From NCBI GenBank assembly GCA_003952965.2, contig CM025856.1, positions 31,351,736-31,415,735 of the forward strand: a stretch of DNA of 64,000 bases, in the 5' to 3' direction. A program made the translations under genes and the position numbers. The notes below the pieces were generated by a model. The model saw only the letters and a program-made list of their open reading frames with translations, was not told where the DNA came from and ran no database searches. The DNA is from Morella rubra (taxonomy: Eukaryota; Streptophyta; Magnoliopsida; Fagales; Myricaceae). Of the stretch, positions 47,501-61,000 are shown piece by piece (the first letter of the stretch is position 1; each line of letters begins with the position of its first letter).

Positions 47501-50500
47501 CTTAGCTTCAAGCATATAAAGTGCATCTTTTCCTTTTGACTTCAGTACAGAGATACGACCCCACATATGAGGCAACAAGATTACATTTTGAGGACCTGGC
47601 AAGGAGATATGGCAATCCAATTATTGTGCTTAATTTGATTAAGGTTATCTTACTAGCTATTTTTTGCTCATAGTGGACATATACAGAGACATCGATACGT
47701 AGTCTTTTAGCCTTTTGTTCTGTCGATTTCTGAATACTTAGTTTCTAGTTTAACTGCTACTCCTCCTTGAACTAATTTAAATGTTAAAGTGCAGACTGTT
47801 GAAAAAAGGCCAAGAGAAATGATGCTTCGGCGTGAGTTTACAAGTGCAGTTGGGTATCTGAACCAGATTCTTTCAGAAGAAAACCATCTTAAGTTTATTC
47901 ATTGGGATTTTCACAAGTTCGCCAAGAGGTAAGTACGCTACTTGTTCTTCTCCAACCCCCCACACCCCCCACACTCCCCCTCTTTCGTCCTCGTCTTTAT
48001 TCTTATACGATTTTCAATTTTAGCTAACCATTCTGTATTTTCTGCTGTTCCAAAGCAAGTCTGCCAATGTTTTGGCAGTTTTAGGTGCAGTGGCCAGTGA
48101 AGCACTTGATTTGACTGGTTTCTACTTTAGTGGTAAACCTACCATAGTTAAGAGGAGGGCCAACAACATTAGTCGGCCAAGCACAGGAAGGTATGCATTT
48201 TACTGTTTTGATCACTAATGTTGAAATTTGACTATTATTTTGCTTTTATGATGAAAATTTGCAAAACTGATGAAGTTCTAGGATGTAAGGTTTTCTGGGG
48301 AAATAGGATGTGAGGTTTTCAACATAAAACATATTGCTAAAGCTATCTTTCTGAAGTGGTTCCTCTCATGTCATGGTACACGTTGTACCTGGGTGATCTA
48401 TTTGGAATGAGGCCTTGCCTAGTATTTAATTTATTCGACTGTGGAAAAGATGCATTGTTTCTATATCTAAGTGAAATAGGAGTGGGTTGTTGTTTCACTG
48501 GAGATAAATATCAAGCCTATATTTTTTCGAATCTTCTGATGAGCAATTTATTAACATGATAGGACACCTATGAATTATTTAATTGCAGTGAAATGTGGAA
48601 TAGGTAGACTTGATGACTCAACTGCCCAAAATATTTTTTTATAATTCATCAAATTTCTGAAGAGACAAAAACAAAGGAGGCACAAGCAACACTTTTAATT
48701 TCCAGAACGTTGTTTAATGTAGAATGGATATTTTCATCTGTTCTATTAGGCATTTAGTGGGTAATATGATATGTCAGAGGTTCATGAAGAGGGTAATTGA
48801 TGCTTGATTCAGGCGTAAAAAGGCCAATGACATCGAATTAGTCTCTCAGCTTCTTTCACTCAGTTCTGGTCTCTATTTCTTGATTTTAGTTAAAGGGTTG
48901 TTGCTCAGTAGTTGAATCATCCATGTGCATGTCCCATCAGTTTAGTGGGCTACATCTTTAGTGGATGGCTGGGTATTCAGGAAGCGTGAAGCAGGTCCAA
49001 CTTTGATAATCTTAGAGTTCCTAATTATTTCTTAATAAACTCTTAACTTTTTCTGTGATCAAATCTTACAATATGTTGCTACCTAAGTTGCTGACAATGG
49101 TAATAACATAATAATAGCCGAGCAACAGAGACGATAAGAATAAAGCCCTGTTGAAGTTGGGAGTGTTATGGTCGAATGCAAAATGTTCCTTTCTTCTTTC
49201 GTTGTTAGTTAAGAGCAGGCTGTAAGTGAGGCAATTCCTTCCGGTAGTGGATGTTGGTGAATTATAGTAAAATCTATCTTTTCGGAAGCGAAGTCATAAC
49301 TTACTGAGACCAAGAATTGTTAACTGTTTATAAATTCATGCATCTGAGGGTCCCTTCTTCATACAAGGGAACTTTGGTTTTTCCATCCTACCGGACATAG
49401 AGCCTGGTGAAAGTCCTACATTCAAGGCATCTACTGTTGATTTTCTCAAATTTGGGGCTCCACCTTTGGACATTTCTTTTGAGACCGTTGAATCTAATGA
49501 TGTTCTATTGTTAAATTTTCTCAGTTTAGGACTCGGAAGTTATGCTGTATGTGGCTAATGCTCATTTCTTGTAGGGATGCTTCTCTTAGAGATCTGAGAG
49601 CCAGTTCGGGAGATCTTGCCAGGATTGGAAGCTGTAATGAAAATCTAAATTCTTTAGTCAATCGAGACAGAGAGACTGATTTGAGTCAACAGAATGGGAA
49701 AGATAATTCTGGTGGTGAAGTGCCATCTTTTCAAAGTGGAGTTCTGCGCACTAATTGTATTGACTGCTTGGATCGTACAAATGTTGCCCAGTATGCTTAT
49801 GGCCTTGCAGCTTTAGGTCGGCAACTCCACGTAATGGGTTTAACAAACATACCTAAAGTGGACCCTGATAGTAGCATTGCTGCCGCTCTCATGGATATGT
49901 ATCAAAGCATGGGGGATGCTCTTGCCCAGCAGTATGGTGGGTCTGAAGCTCACAACACAGTAAGTTACATCCTAAATCCATCTACATTTTTTATCATTTT
50001 TGTCTGACGATGAGGGATGATTGAACTTCACATATCCTTGTTCATTTTTTTTTAACCAAGTACATGCTACATCTGTTTTCATTTTCACTTCCTGAGTCTC
50101 TGTTTTATTATGATCATCAGGTGTTTACAGAGAGGCAAGGAAAGTGGAAAGCTACCACACAATCTAGAGAGTTTTTGAAGTCTATCAAGCGATACTACAG
50201 TAATACTTACACTGACGGTGAAAAGCAAGATGCAATAAATTTGTACTTTATCCTCCCTCTTACAGTTCTCATTTAATTTTTTTAACTATTTTCCCCCTTC
50301 TCCAATAGATGAGATTTCTGTAGCTTTCAATTGTAGTTGAACACCTGTGTTGGGGAACCTGGGCTACTTCAGTCTCCACGACACTGGCATTTATAATTTC
50401 CTTATTTGTTTAACATATTTTTATTCATGTTTTATTTTTTGTGTGTAATTACTCTTGCAATATCATCTCAAACTATCATCTTTGGTGTATTTGCCAGATT

Positions 50501-53500
50501 TTTGGGTTACTTCCAACCAACCGAAGGCAAACCTGCTCTTTGGGACCTAGATTCAGATTACTATCTCCACGTATCTGGGATTGGAGATGACCTTTTCCCA
50601 GTGAACTGGTAAATGTCCCAACTTTCCTTCTACATGCAACCTGACCCACAGTTGCACGTGTTTATTCCTGCATGCACATGCATGGACATTTACTGTACAT
50701 CTGAAAATTATTTTTCTTATTTTTCTTGCTATACTTTTTCGGTAGATCTGTTTTTGTTTTCCTTTTTGATTTGGTTAATTTTCTCCAAAGATCTTAAGGT
50801 TCTTATTTATCTGTTCCTTCTTTTCAGTCACCATTCAATACTTTTATTTGATTCATATTGTTCGATTCGCAGTTTGCCATCAGATTCCAACTCTGCTGGG
50901 GGAGCCGGAGTTACTCTTGCCCCTATTCCAGCATGCAGGGAAGACTTCTCACGGATGAAGTTGACATCATTTGATAAATTGATAGAGAAGACATGTAGTT
51001 TAATAAAGAATGTAAGACTCTGTAGTGAACCAGATCAAAGACAAGGTGCTGGTACAGGGAATCCCGGTGTTGCGCCTGATGCAGCGTAATATTTCCTTGG
51101 CCTTAGCACTTCTCTTTTGATGATTTGCATCCTATGTTTACTATCTCTGATTGCCACTGTCAATTGTTTGCATGCACGTGATGCGCTTGCACATGCATCT
51201 CTCTCTTCTTAGTTGCTGATGTGTCAGTGAAATGATTTTATCTTTGATTCTTCATGTTCTTATGTCACAATGGTTCATGTGGTGATTACGGTGCAAGGAG
51301 ATGTTCAATGTCCCTGGTATCCTATTCTTAAAGAAAAAAATGTCCCTGGTATCCTGGACAATATGACTGACTCCTGGCAATTTTTTTCCAGTGAGATACA
51401 GCTCAAAAGCCCAAATTGGCTTTTTGGCCAGAGAAAGTATGAAGAAAATGGATCTGCTCCCAAAGGTGCTTCACGGGAAATTCCAAATGGAGGATCTGAG
51501 GATGGCAAAAGAGTTGATGGTTTATGTGACCTTAATTGGCTTTCTTGTGCCAGCAAAAGCAATGAAGAGGATATCTTCCTGAGGTATATCCAAAAATGCT
51601 ATTTCTTTTTTGATTGAAGGTATCTTTGTTTGTCCTGTGTCTCAAGCTTGTGGGTGTGAGCGCACCCTTGTGTTTTGAATCTTTTCCCCACATTGTTTTG
51701 AAGGCTGCAACTTCAGCTGGTACTTTAGAAAGTTTGGTTTCCAGGCAGTGCTATTATTGCTGCAATAGGATGGGCAGGGTTAACTTTTGGAATGATTTGA
51801 GCTTCACTTGAAGTTGTTGAACAAAAAAATACATCGCTATTCCCTGTTTTATCTTTTCTTTCTTGGGGATAGTGACTAGATCCCATTGTTCTTTTGTTAC
51901 AACAGAAAAATATAACATGCAGACCTAAAGCACGGCAGAATCTAAAGAGACAAGTACCTGAAACTACAAAAAGAAAAATGCACACTAGAAGTTACCCCGT
52001 AATCCATAGGAAAATAAACAAAATCATAAAGCATCCAAGAAGGAAGTGCATGGAACCAATTTGTGTGTGTTTTCTTTCCCATCTTTTTTTGCCCTTGGTT
52101 TTTAATAAGTACAAAAGGGGAAAAATTCCTTTGGGATTTCGCTGTACCATGCTAATGTATACTGCTACAGAAGTCAAAGGACATATTCTAAAACGTCTTT
52201 GCCATTTTATCATTAGAAGAAACAGAGTATTTTTTTTTTCTATTTGTATTTAGTTATTTTGGGTTTCTATGCTTGATAAGCCTGAACGTTTGGGATATTT
52301 CCTTCCTATAAATTTCTTTGGAACATTCCTCATGCTTTTGAGCTCACTTTAATTTCTCAGTTTGTAAACCATGACAAGTGATATGTCCTTGTTGCATTCT
52401 TCTTTATAAAGAAATTAAGACGGTGTGATCGATGTACTAGTTTATGAGAGGTAACTATACCTTTGGTACACACATGGAATTGAATCTATAATCCCACCCT
52501 CCATCCATTATCTTTTGGAGAGGAGATGACATTTCGTCCAACTGTTGTTGGCGTGTTATGCTATAGTTACAATAAGGCCTTCTGTAAACTAACCTGTTAT
52601 TTGTAACCTTGAAATGGCATGCATTTTAAATGCAAAGTATATTTCCAAATTTTATTTGTTATTTGTTCATTAATCTGGTCTTTGAAAAGGTGTAGTCGTT
52701 AATATCTAACCTATTCTGCACTTCGTCAAATTTATGGTTAGTGCATTTGCTTGTCCTTTTATTTCAAGGTACCTTGAAATGACGTCAATTGATGAAGCCA
52801 ACGGCTGGTATGGTGGTACACTTCTTGGTGATCAAGATGAAAACAGTGAGATATATAAGCATTATGCTGCATTATGTCAGGTAATAATATTTGAGGCCTC
52901 CCTGATAATTTTACGCTTTCACCACAGTTCTGTTACAAAAGTGAAGCCTACTGGTTTTAATGAAAGGGATGTTCCCTATGTCATTCTGGGAAAGTGATAG
53001 CAACTGGAATCCAAATTATTTACAATACTGTTAAAAGAACAAAGCGATGCAATTTAACGTCTTTCTCCAATGTGTTGAGAAGATGGCCCTGTAGTTTAGA
53101 AATCTTGGATCTCGTTGTACGATTTAACACATTGGTAAGCATGTTTTGAATGTCGTGTGACTACGTAGGCTTTTCTTAGAAGGGTGTGGTAGTTTCTTGA
53201 AACTTGAATCATCACCAGTGTTGGCTTTGCTTAAGTTGATCTCTTCCTCCTGCCTAAGAGAACCACCCACTGACATGCTTATGCCATGCTATTAAACCAA
53301 TGTGGATCAACCAGTTAAGCTATTGTGATGAGGTGATCCTTTAATGAGAAGGTCATCCAAATAGTTGTTTTAAGTCTGGTTTGCGTGTTGGATATCTTGG
53401 GACTCGTCCTATATTTGTTTGTGTTGTGGTAGATTTGGTAATGATTGCAGCTTTTTTTTCACTATTCTAAAACCTGCAGGGCCCTGCTATGGAGCCTTTC

Positions 53501-53725
53501 GAAAATGATATTGAAAGGGAGAAGCACTATGCTGATGTCCTCTCCATGGGCATGGCCGACGTTACAGATGATGCTGTTGAGGCGGAGATGAGAGCAGCTC
53601 TTAACGAGTATGATCGAATTGGTGCTGATCTCGGAATCATTCCTTCGACATGTAAATCCTTTACTGAAGATCTGAGCTGGTTGACAAGATGGATAATTGG
53701 GGAAGAGAGGGTGCAAAGAATCTGA
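38520..53725 (+). CDS. SAC-domain phosphoinositide phosphatase (plant SAC2-SAC5 type)
   Basis: Removes phosphates from phosphoinositides on endomembranes/vacuole, by family knowledge. Exons: 38520-38663, 39085-39289, 39387-39552, 40269-40491, 41236-41312, 47251-47438, 47546-47643, 47795-47928, 48056-48190, 49575-49959, 50121-50242, 50498-50608, 50873-51085, 51392-51583, 52769-52880 and 53480-53725. All phases join, giving about 916 aa. The SAC core includes [59 protein letters not shown] and the catalytic CX5R loop [15 protein letters not shown] (Cys about 518, Arg about 524). The C-terminal part, [20 protein letters not shown] and [20 protein letters not shown], is typical of the plant SAC2-5 group. 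Exons 4 and 5 occur again at 42782-43004 and 43749-43825. Skipping or including the pair keeps the frame. Confidence 0.92.
39804..39830. repeat. Poly-G tract in SAC intron 3
   Basis: Six G, one A, then twenty G. A G tract this long is rare in plant DNA. It lies 45 bp before the left boundary of the 2.5-kb duplication. Confidence 0.9.
39875..44714. repeat. SAC: 2.3-kb tandem duplication in SAC (39875-42197 and 42388-44714) with a partial third copy
   Basis: Offset is 2513 bp. Both copies include exons 4 and 5 and their introns and are almost identical by eye; a 4-bp insertion (tagtactagagattcc against tagtactattcc) and a few substitutions (for example gtctagatgt/gtctagatat) separate them. Between the copies, 42201-42390 is a third partial copy of 41282-41456 (ctctcgacattttgcagggacacgg to cctgtctt) with several small indels. 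Confidence 0.93.
42782..43825 (+). other. SAC: Duplicate SAC exons 4' (42782-43004) and 5' (43749-43825)
   Basis: Exon 4' is 223 nt and exon 5' 77 nt, with intact splice sites (aaatgcag|gtac; aagcag|gtatga; ggcag|atgagg; acacg|gtatg). Their sum is 300 nt and the entry and exit phases match, so an mRNA containing both pairs would encode a 100-residue repeat inside the SAC domain ([19 protein letters not shown] to [10 protein letters not shown]). One pair is enough for a normal protein. Confidence 0.85.
46431..46762. repeat. Two-unit tandem repeat in SAC intron 5
   Basis: The first unit 46431-46580 and the second 46581-46762 both run from aaggtcttttact through gattcctgaatatggaaagc and cacaacttgacattagagtg to actcaagaagcataataaag. 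The second has about 30 extra bases around ttattaaaaaaaataattc. Confidence 0.85.
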
Positions 53726-53968
53726 GAACCATCCGGTCTAAGAATCATGCCTCTTACCCAAACATTACTCATGTAAATCCTTTATATATGTCTTCTATTA
53801 AAAATCCCGAATTCATTGGTAATACCAGTAATAAAGTGAAATGGCAAAATCTTTTTTCCGAGAAAATCAAAACAGTTATGCAGCAGCAAAGACTCAAATT
53901 TAACGCTAATCGGAACATCTACAAGCAGATGATCCTCAATGTCAGCCGAGATAGGCTCTCCGGACTAG

Positions 53969-56367
53969 TTAGTAGGGGCCATCGGCGTCAGCTTCTTCAG
54001 AGCTTTCCTCAATTCTCCACTTGTTATTTTCTTGACACGCCGGAGCTGCCAAACAACAAATTGGTGTAGATAGGGACATTTTATTTTACTAATTTATTTA
54101 GCTGCAGGTACCTGAGTTATCATTGAACATGTTGAGGAGGTTTTCATAAGACTCTTTCAGAAATTTTTCAACTGCATATCGTGATTCTGCTTCAAAGGGA
54201 GAAGAACATAAGTCTATTCCATTTCCTTGTTTGGCATAACCATCGAAGTTCTCACTCTCAGCAGTCCTTTTCTTCTTTGACGAGGTTTGTCTCAACTCCT
54301 GAACATTTGGCGGGCGTGACCAAAACAACACAGCTTAGCTGCCACTAATAAGTAATATTTTATGTAATTAAGTTAAACAAGCTTACTGGGGATTCTTCTT
54401 CTCCTAAATTATCGTTCTTTCCTTTCCATCCACGTTTTGGTAGAATACCATGCAATTCGAAATTTTCTACCCCAACGAGCGATCTACTCATGATGCTTAA
54501 CTCCTTATGGTAGTAATACTGCAATCAAAAAGTTCAACGTTGTGAGAGATTATAGTAGCGAATCCTCCAATATATATGCTACTGATTACCCACCCATACA
54601 CACTTAAAATCACTAAAATATTGGTTTCAAGAGCTTAGTAGATGATCACTGAAATAATAATAAATTAGATTTATAGATTAAAATATATTTCTCCATCATA
54701 AGTAGAATATATGAAAAAGGCACGATTCTTGTGTATATGGAGATTATATTATGCACATGAATATTGTAACAAATTAAGATAACAAGTTAAGTAGTGAAAT
54801 TCCGTACCTTATCAAATTTTCCATTCTTTCGTTGGCGGGGCTGAACAATCCAATTTTTAAGCCATTCAGACTTCCTTGAATCTCTCACCTTCCTAGCACT
54901 TGAGCCCGCTTTTTGGTCACAACCAGGCCGTGATCTTCTTATGCTCTGCCACCCGTGAGGATACATACATATACATACAAAATTAACTAGAAAGAGTAGC
55001 GCCATAAAATCGAAATTTATTATTAATCAATTAATGAGTGGATAATTAAGCCCCTTAATAGAATGTTAGGTGTGGACTGTTAATGAAACATGGACCAAAT
55101 ACTTATCTCCGATCTTCATTTAAAATTCAAGAAATGCAAATCAATGGAAGAGAAAAATAAATTGACGAATGAAAGAACAAGTGACACAAGTCTAATTATA
55201 CATTAAATGCGGTACCTTGTACTTTTTGGGAGTACTAATAATGGAACACTCGTCTGCAGCCTCAATCATGTAGTTATCCACGACCATGGGCTCCTGCTCC
55301 AGCTTTGGCGGTTTTGGCAACTGTTGATTTAACTTAACACAATAGAGTATTGAAAATTCCCAACAAAGAAATTAAGAAATTGCAGAAAATAAATCATTTG
55401 CGTTCCCTTTGATAGCAATTTTGACTGTAGGAGAAATATATATATATATATATATGCATATTTTGATATACACTGATCATTTAGCTATTTTAAAGTTGTT
55501 TTATTTCAAATTCTTATGTGATGATATGCCAATAAGAAAGTTTAAATAGAATTACCAGATCTTGAAAATTGATGTATACATCAAATTTAGCCAAACATGC
55601 TTCGAGCTCGAAGATTGAGGCAAATGGCATAAGATTCAAATATGTTTCTGCCTGTTGAACAAGTGTGTATAGTGGCTTATGCTTCTGCAGCAAACAATAT
55701 TCATGTATAAGATCTCTCAGTTCAATTAATTGAAGGAAACACCTACCACTTCATTAATTACTCGAAGAAACTTAACTGGTGTGACATATATAATCACTAG
55801 GCAAATCATCTATATAATTCTCTACTGAAAAGTTTGACAGAAAGCTATTATATAAATTATTCTCTTGAAAAAATAAACAAAGTACAAAGAAAAATGGCAA
55901 ACAACTGAAAAGAAAATTAAACCAGAGCAGATCGAATTATATATAGAAGGACTAGGAAATGCTAAAACACGATTTTTTTTGTTTTTTTAAGTGAAAAAGA
56001 TGGAAGGGGGGTGACTAAGCGTGACTAGCTCTCCTTTGAGCGTGACTATAAAGACTACTCACCTGTTATGACATGTTTGGATTGAGTCATAACTACAACT
56101 GAGAGGTTTAGACCATCTCTATAGTCCCATGAAAATGTAATGAATCTTGGACGGAAGCTAATACGGAAGAAATAAAACCAAAAAACAAACAGCAGAAATT
56201 AACAATAATAATGGTGATGGTGATGAGTATATGTTCGGTGTATATACCCCATTCTGTTCTTTGATATATGAGATAGATAAAATCTGCCTTCGGTTTACAT
56301 AGAGACCATCACGCCGTTGATAGGGCTCAAGGACAAAGATCTGTGCGTCGAACCCTGCTGTGTTCAT
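53969..56367 (-). CDS. Seven-exon plant gene with a methyl-CpG-binding-like (MBD) block
   Basis: Exons on the minus strand: 56367-56248, 55684-55556, 55320-55216, 54945-54808, 54518-54387, 54298-54112 and 54045-53969. All are GT-AG with matching phase, giving 295 aa ending DADGPY. The N terminus (FVLEPYQRRDGLYVNRRQIL, QQAETYLNLMPFASIFELEA) is not a domain I recognise. Residues about 144-183 read SEWLKNWIVQPRQRKNGKFD, then KYYYHKE, then SRSLVGVENFELHG. The WL..W.V..R.R..GK.DKYYY pattern resembles plant MBD domains (usually followed by F-R-S and a V-x-x-Y/F position). Basic KKKR and KRGWKGK clusters suggest a nuclear protein. The C-terminal part is acidic. Methyl-CpG binding is an inference and key arginines were not verified. 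It converges with SAC. Confidence 0.75.
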
Positions 56368-58043
56368 TTCTGCGATATATAACTTTCGAGCAGAGAGAGA
56401 GAGAGAGTGAGAGAGAGAGGGAGATGAATTGCTGGGTTGGGAGAGAGTGAGTTTTAGACTAATAAGTGAATAAAGAGAGAATTCCGGCCAATTGTCTTTT
56501 TTCACGCATGCATATATATATATATATATATATGCATGTAGTGCAGAATTGCCACGTGGATGTGTCAAGGAAAGCTGGTTGGTAAAAAACTTACATAATA
56601 TTCCTGCCATGTTTGGATTTCAAGTATAGATTTTATTAGAATTAGTTAATAAAATGTAGAAATAAATGATTTAATAAAGTTTTTTTTTTTTTATCAGAAA
56701 GTGCCGGAAGTTTATGAAAAAATATTTGTGAAACTTTTTATGCGTGCAATAGAGTTATGAATGCGAACTTTTTACCATATATATATATATCATGTAATGT
56801 TAATATGGGTTTCAACTAATGTGTCAAATTATTATTACAGTGATTTGTCCCAGATTTTTTTTTATTTGTCTTGTAGTTAAATGAAATAAAATGACAGATT
56901 AATATTAATTAGGTTTAGTCAAAATCTTGATAAGCATGAAAAAAATACTTGGCCTTTAAAGATATCCAGCTAGATCCACCGCAGAGCTTGCACGAGAAAA
57001 TATACTACCAAATTTAGAGAAAGCTCGCGAGAGTTTTAGAATAAATTTTAGAAATACTGTCTTCTTCATATTTAAATAAAATGAAGAAAGTAAAATTTTT
57101 GTGTTACGGGCAATAAATTAGAAAGGATCTGGTCCATGTTTGCTTGGTATAGAATTGTGTTGCTTTTTACACCGATAGATTAAATTGTATTTAATTATAC
57201 AAAACCATGGATAAGAACGAAGCATGAGCATGGAGAACGAGATCAGAGGAGTATGATTATTTTCATTTTACTTTAATATTTTTAAGTAATTAAATGGAAA
57301 AGAGATGAAATTTTTTTTTCCCCTTGTTCAAGTATTGAATGCAAGAGAGAAATGAGAAATAAAGATGTTGGGATATAGACAATTGACAATTAATCCAAGA
57401 ACATATATAATATGACCCCCTTGTTCAGTAGAAATGAACTGTATTGAAAACTATATTAAGTTCATTTCTTTCACCTATAGTTTTCATATAATGTGACACG
57501 CTCAGTAGACCCACTATTATAATTTATTTGAGAAAAATGTAGAATATTATCTTAAAAGATTGAACGATTATTGATTTAAAGAGTATATAAAATTTTTACG
57601 AATTATCTCCCACGAACTTTGAAATATATCCGAAACAAGGAGAAAAATAATCCTCAACACTTTTGTTCTCATCATGCACCTGGGCAAAAGTTCTTAAATT
57701 AAATTTCTTAAGTGGGATTCTTTTGGAGGGGAGGTTCAAATTTGGATTAATTAATCGGTCTCTTGTCTAATCTTACTGGACCACAACCCTATTATCAGCA
57801 CAACAATGACGGATTTGCCGAGCTCCATGTTTGGATTTGCATCTGATCTTTTCGGCCCAACTCCCCCCGTTGTTAGCCCAATATTTAAGGCTTTTCCAAA
57901 TCCCTTGAGCCCAGGTTGGATATGTATGTATGTGTATACAATACACACAGAAACACGTGTAAATAAAAGCTTAAACCTCAGGGGAAAATAATTAAAAGCC
58001 TAAAAGTTTCAGCTTCTCTCTCTCCTCCCCCCACCCAAAAACC
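56368..58043. other. Divergent promoter region between the MBD-like and CDKAL1-type genes
   Basis: Holds a (GA)n leader tract near 56393-56420, a (TA)n at 56513-56532 and AT-rich DNA. No gene recognised. The CT-rich leader of the plus-strand gene (ctctctctcctcccccc) precedes ATG 58044. Confidence 0.55.
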
Positions 58044-61000
58044 ATGGAAGACATAGAGGATTTGGTTGTGGGAGCTGGTGCTCCGCCTGGGTTTCGCTTG
58101 CCACTAACCAGTGTTGGGGTGAATCCGAAGAAGAATAAGTATAATAAGCCGTCTCAGATCCAAGACCCACTTTACTGTCTCTCGCCAAAAATCCCTGGCA
58201 CCCAGGTCTCTCTCTCATTCTTTTTTACGTTCTTTTGCAGTTATTTCTTTCCTCTATATTTATTCCTTTATTCTCAATTTGAATGTTTTTCATGATATCT
58301 TTTCAGACTATATATATTAAGACATTTGGATGCTCCCACAACCAGGCAAGGTTTTTTTTTTTTTTGCTCTTCATTTCTTCTTTTTAGTGTAACCATTTGC
58401 TTAGTTGCTTAATACCTTCAATGTGTTAGAGAGCTCCTGTTTCAGATAAGTATGGCGCACGAGTTTTAAATTTGAGAGATAGGAAATAAATGTTTTGGTG
58501 GCTGAGAATGAGGAAGAATATGTAGAGTTCAATGAGAAGGCGCTTTATGCTAGGAAGGGTTTCGCTTGGTTATTAGTTGGTGAATGAAAAACGGCAGCAG
58601 TAGAGGAATGAGTGTTTTTAACTCCGAGGGGACAAATTGTACGGTTTTACTTGGTCTTGAAAACAAATTGAGTGAGAGGAAAACAAAAATGCTGAAAACA
58701 TGATCTCCTCTAAGGCTCTAAGATTATTAGGTGGGTTTTGCATCAAGTACCATTGATATCCCATTTTATTTCTTGCAGATTGCATGTTTTATTGGATGAA
58801 CTATTATTTTTCGGAAAACATCATAACAGGCCTCATATCTTGGGCAAAAATCAAATTGGACCCCATAATTTTTAATTTGTTTTTTTTTATGTCCTATAAG
58901 TTTTAAAAGACATCAATTCTCGCCCTCCGTTCAATTTGGCAGTTAAATCAAACAGAAAGTGGCGTGGATTGACAAAAATACCTTTCAAAGACAAAATTAG
59001 AAATTTTTTAAAAAATAATAAGAATTAAAAATAAATATAAAAATAAAATAGGATTTCTATGTTTTTATTTAAAAATATTATTTTTATTATATATCCTTTG
59101 TATTTTGAATTTTTCAATGTTTTTAGTAATTTTTCTTAGATGAGCATTTCGGTAATTGTTCAGTGTAGTTTAATGGCCAAATCAAGGGGAGGGTGGAGAT
59201 TGATGTCTTTTAAAACTTAAGGGGCGTAAAAAAATAAATTAAAATTTATAAGGTCCAATTTGATTTTTGCCTATAGATGTGGCGAACTATGATGTTTCCC
59301 CCTTCTTTTTTCTCCTGTGATTTTTTCTTTTCTTTTCTCCCTACATTTGACATGCATTATATTTATGAGTCATGTGTTATAAATGAGGCGATCCAAGCCT
59401 GAATGGCTAATGACAGTTTTGCTTCAGAAAAAGCTTGTTATCTTTGGCTCCTGCACACTTTTTTTCCAGATTTTGTTGAATCTGTTTGCTTTTATCTTTA
59501 TATGTGACTTAGCTCCAGTATTGCATTGGTCTCCCTTTTACCTAGCAGCTTATTGAATTGTGTGTGAGCATTCACGCACGAAGTCACACACACAAAACAA
59601 AAATAATGGTATTTTATAAGATCAGAGCTAGAGTTGTGTGCATGAACTTTATTTATCAATGACTGCTTGTGTGGACTTCTTTTCCATTCTTTTTAAGTGC
59701 TTTCCTGCCATTTTTGCATTTGTTCAGAGCGACAGTGAATACATGGCTGGTCAGCTTTCGGCATTTGGCTATTCATTAAGTGACAACCCTGAGGAAGCAG
59801 ACCTGTGGCTCGTAAACACGTTAGCATATTTTCTTCCCTCTCAGATTTAAGTGCTTTTATCCTTGTCTTACGATGGTCCTGAGGATAACCTTTAGTTTCT
59901 TATTTAGTAATCTTTACTTCTGCAAGAAGTGCATGAATTCTGCTGGGATCATATTTCACGATGGGGGCCATTTTCCTTTTTTTCCTAGGCAGGTCATATG
60001 TCTTAGTTGTCGTGCAGTACAGAACTGTTTTGCAGAACTACCCAAAGGACTCTCTCATCCCCTGTTGATGCTTTGCTTCATTGCTGAAGACATCTCTTAT
60101 GTAACTTGCATTTTGAAGGCATCTAGTGGAATGGACTAGATTGTTGAGCATAAACTAACCAAATGGAAAATTATGTTACTAAAGAAAGAAAAACAAAAAG
60201 GAACAAACTAAGAAGTTGATGCTTGGAAAGATAATGGGGTTGTTGTTAATGACACTGTATGTGACTGGAGTTTGAGGTCGATGGAGTGTGGAAAAGTGAG
60301 AGTTGACAACCATATGAGAGAGGATCGATCCTAATTTCAATTTGTGCTGTGATGATAAAATTGGAACTGGAAAGATGGTTTAAGTTGGCATTTATGGATG
60401 TGTAGTACCTACATATGGCCCTACATGCCCACATTCCTTCATACACACTTATTTGCATGTATACATGTGCGTATATTCCTATTTTATACATGATAGATAT
60501 GTCAATCAAATACAGTACAAAGCAAATGCTACTTAAGGCTAGTATTTGGGGGGAAATGGATAATGGTCGCCACTAAAGGATGTATGTTTTATGAGGTTCT
60601 AACATTATTTGGTAACTACCAAAAAGCATTGATATATATAAACTGATGCAGATGCACAGTGAAATCTCCAAGTCAGTCTGCAATGGATACACTGATAGGA
60701 AAATGCAAAAATGCGAAAAAGCCCCTAGTGGTGGCTGGGTGTGTGCCTCAAGGAAGTCGAGACTTGAAAGAGCTAGAGGGGGTCAGTATAGTAGGAGTCC
60801 AGCAAATTGACCGTGTGGTTGAAGTTGTGGAAGAGACCTTGAAAGGTCATGAGGTGCGGCTTTTGAGCCGCAAGACATTGCCAGCTCTTGACCTCCCAAA
60901 GGTGCAAAAATAAGGGATTCCCAGTTCTGTATTTACATGTCATTGTGTCCAAGATTTTTCTTTTGGAACTATTTCTATCACATTGTTGCATTTTCTTTTG

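Noticed and set aside
50613..51089. 158-residue frame taken as one gene
   Set aside because: Only the end (from 50873) is coding, as a SAC exon; the first part is intron with an unrelated translation.
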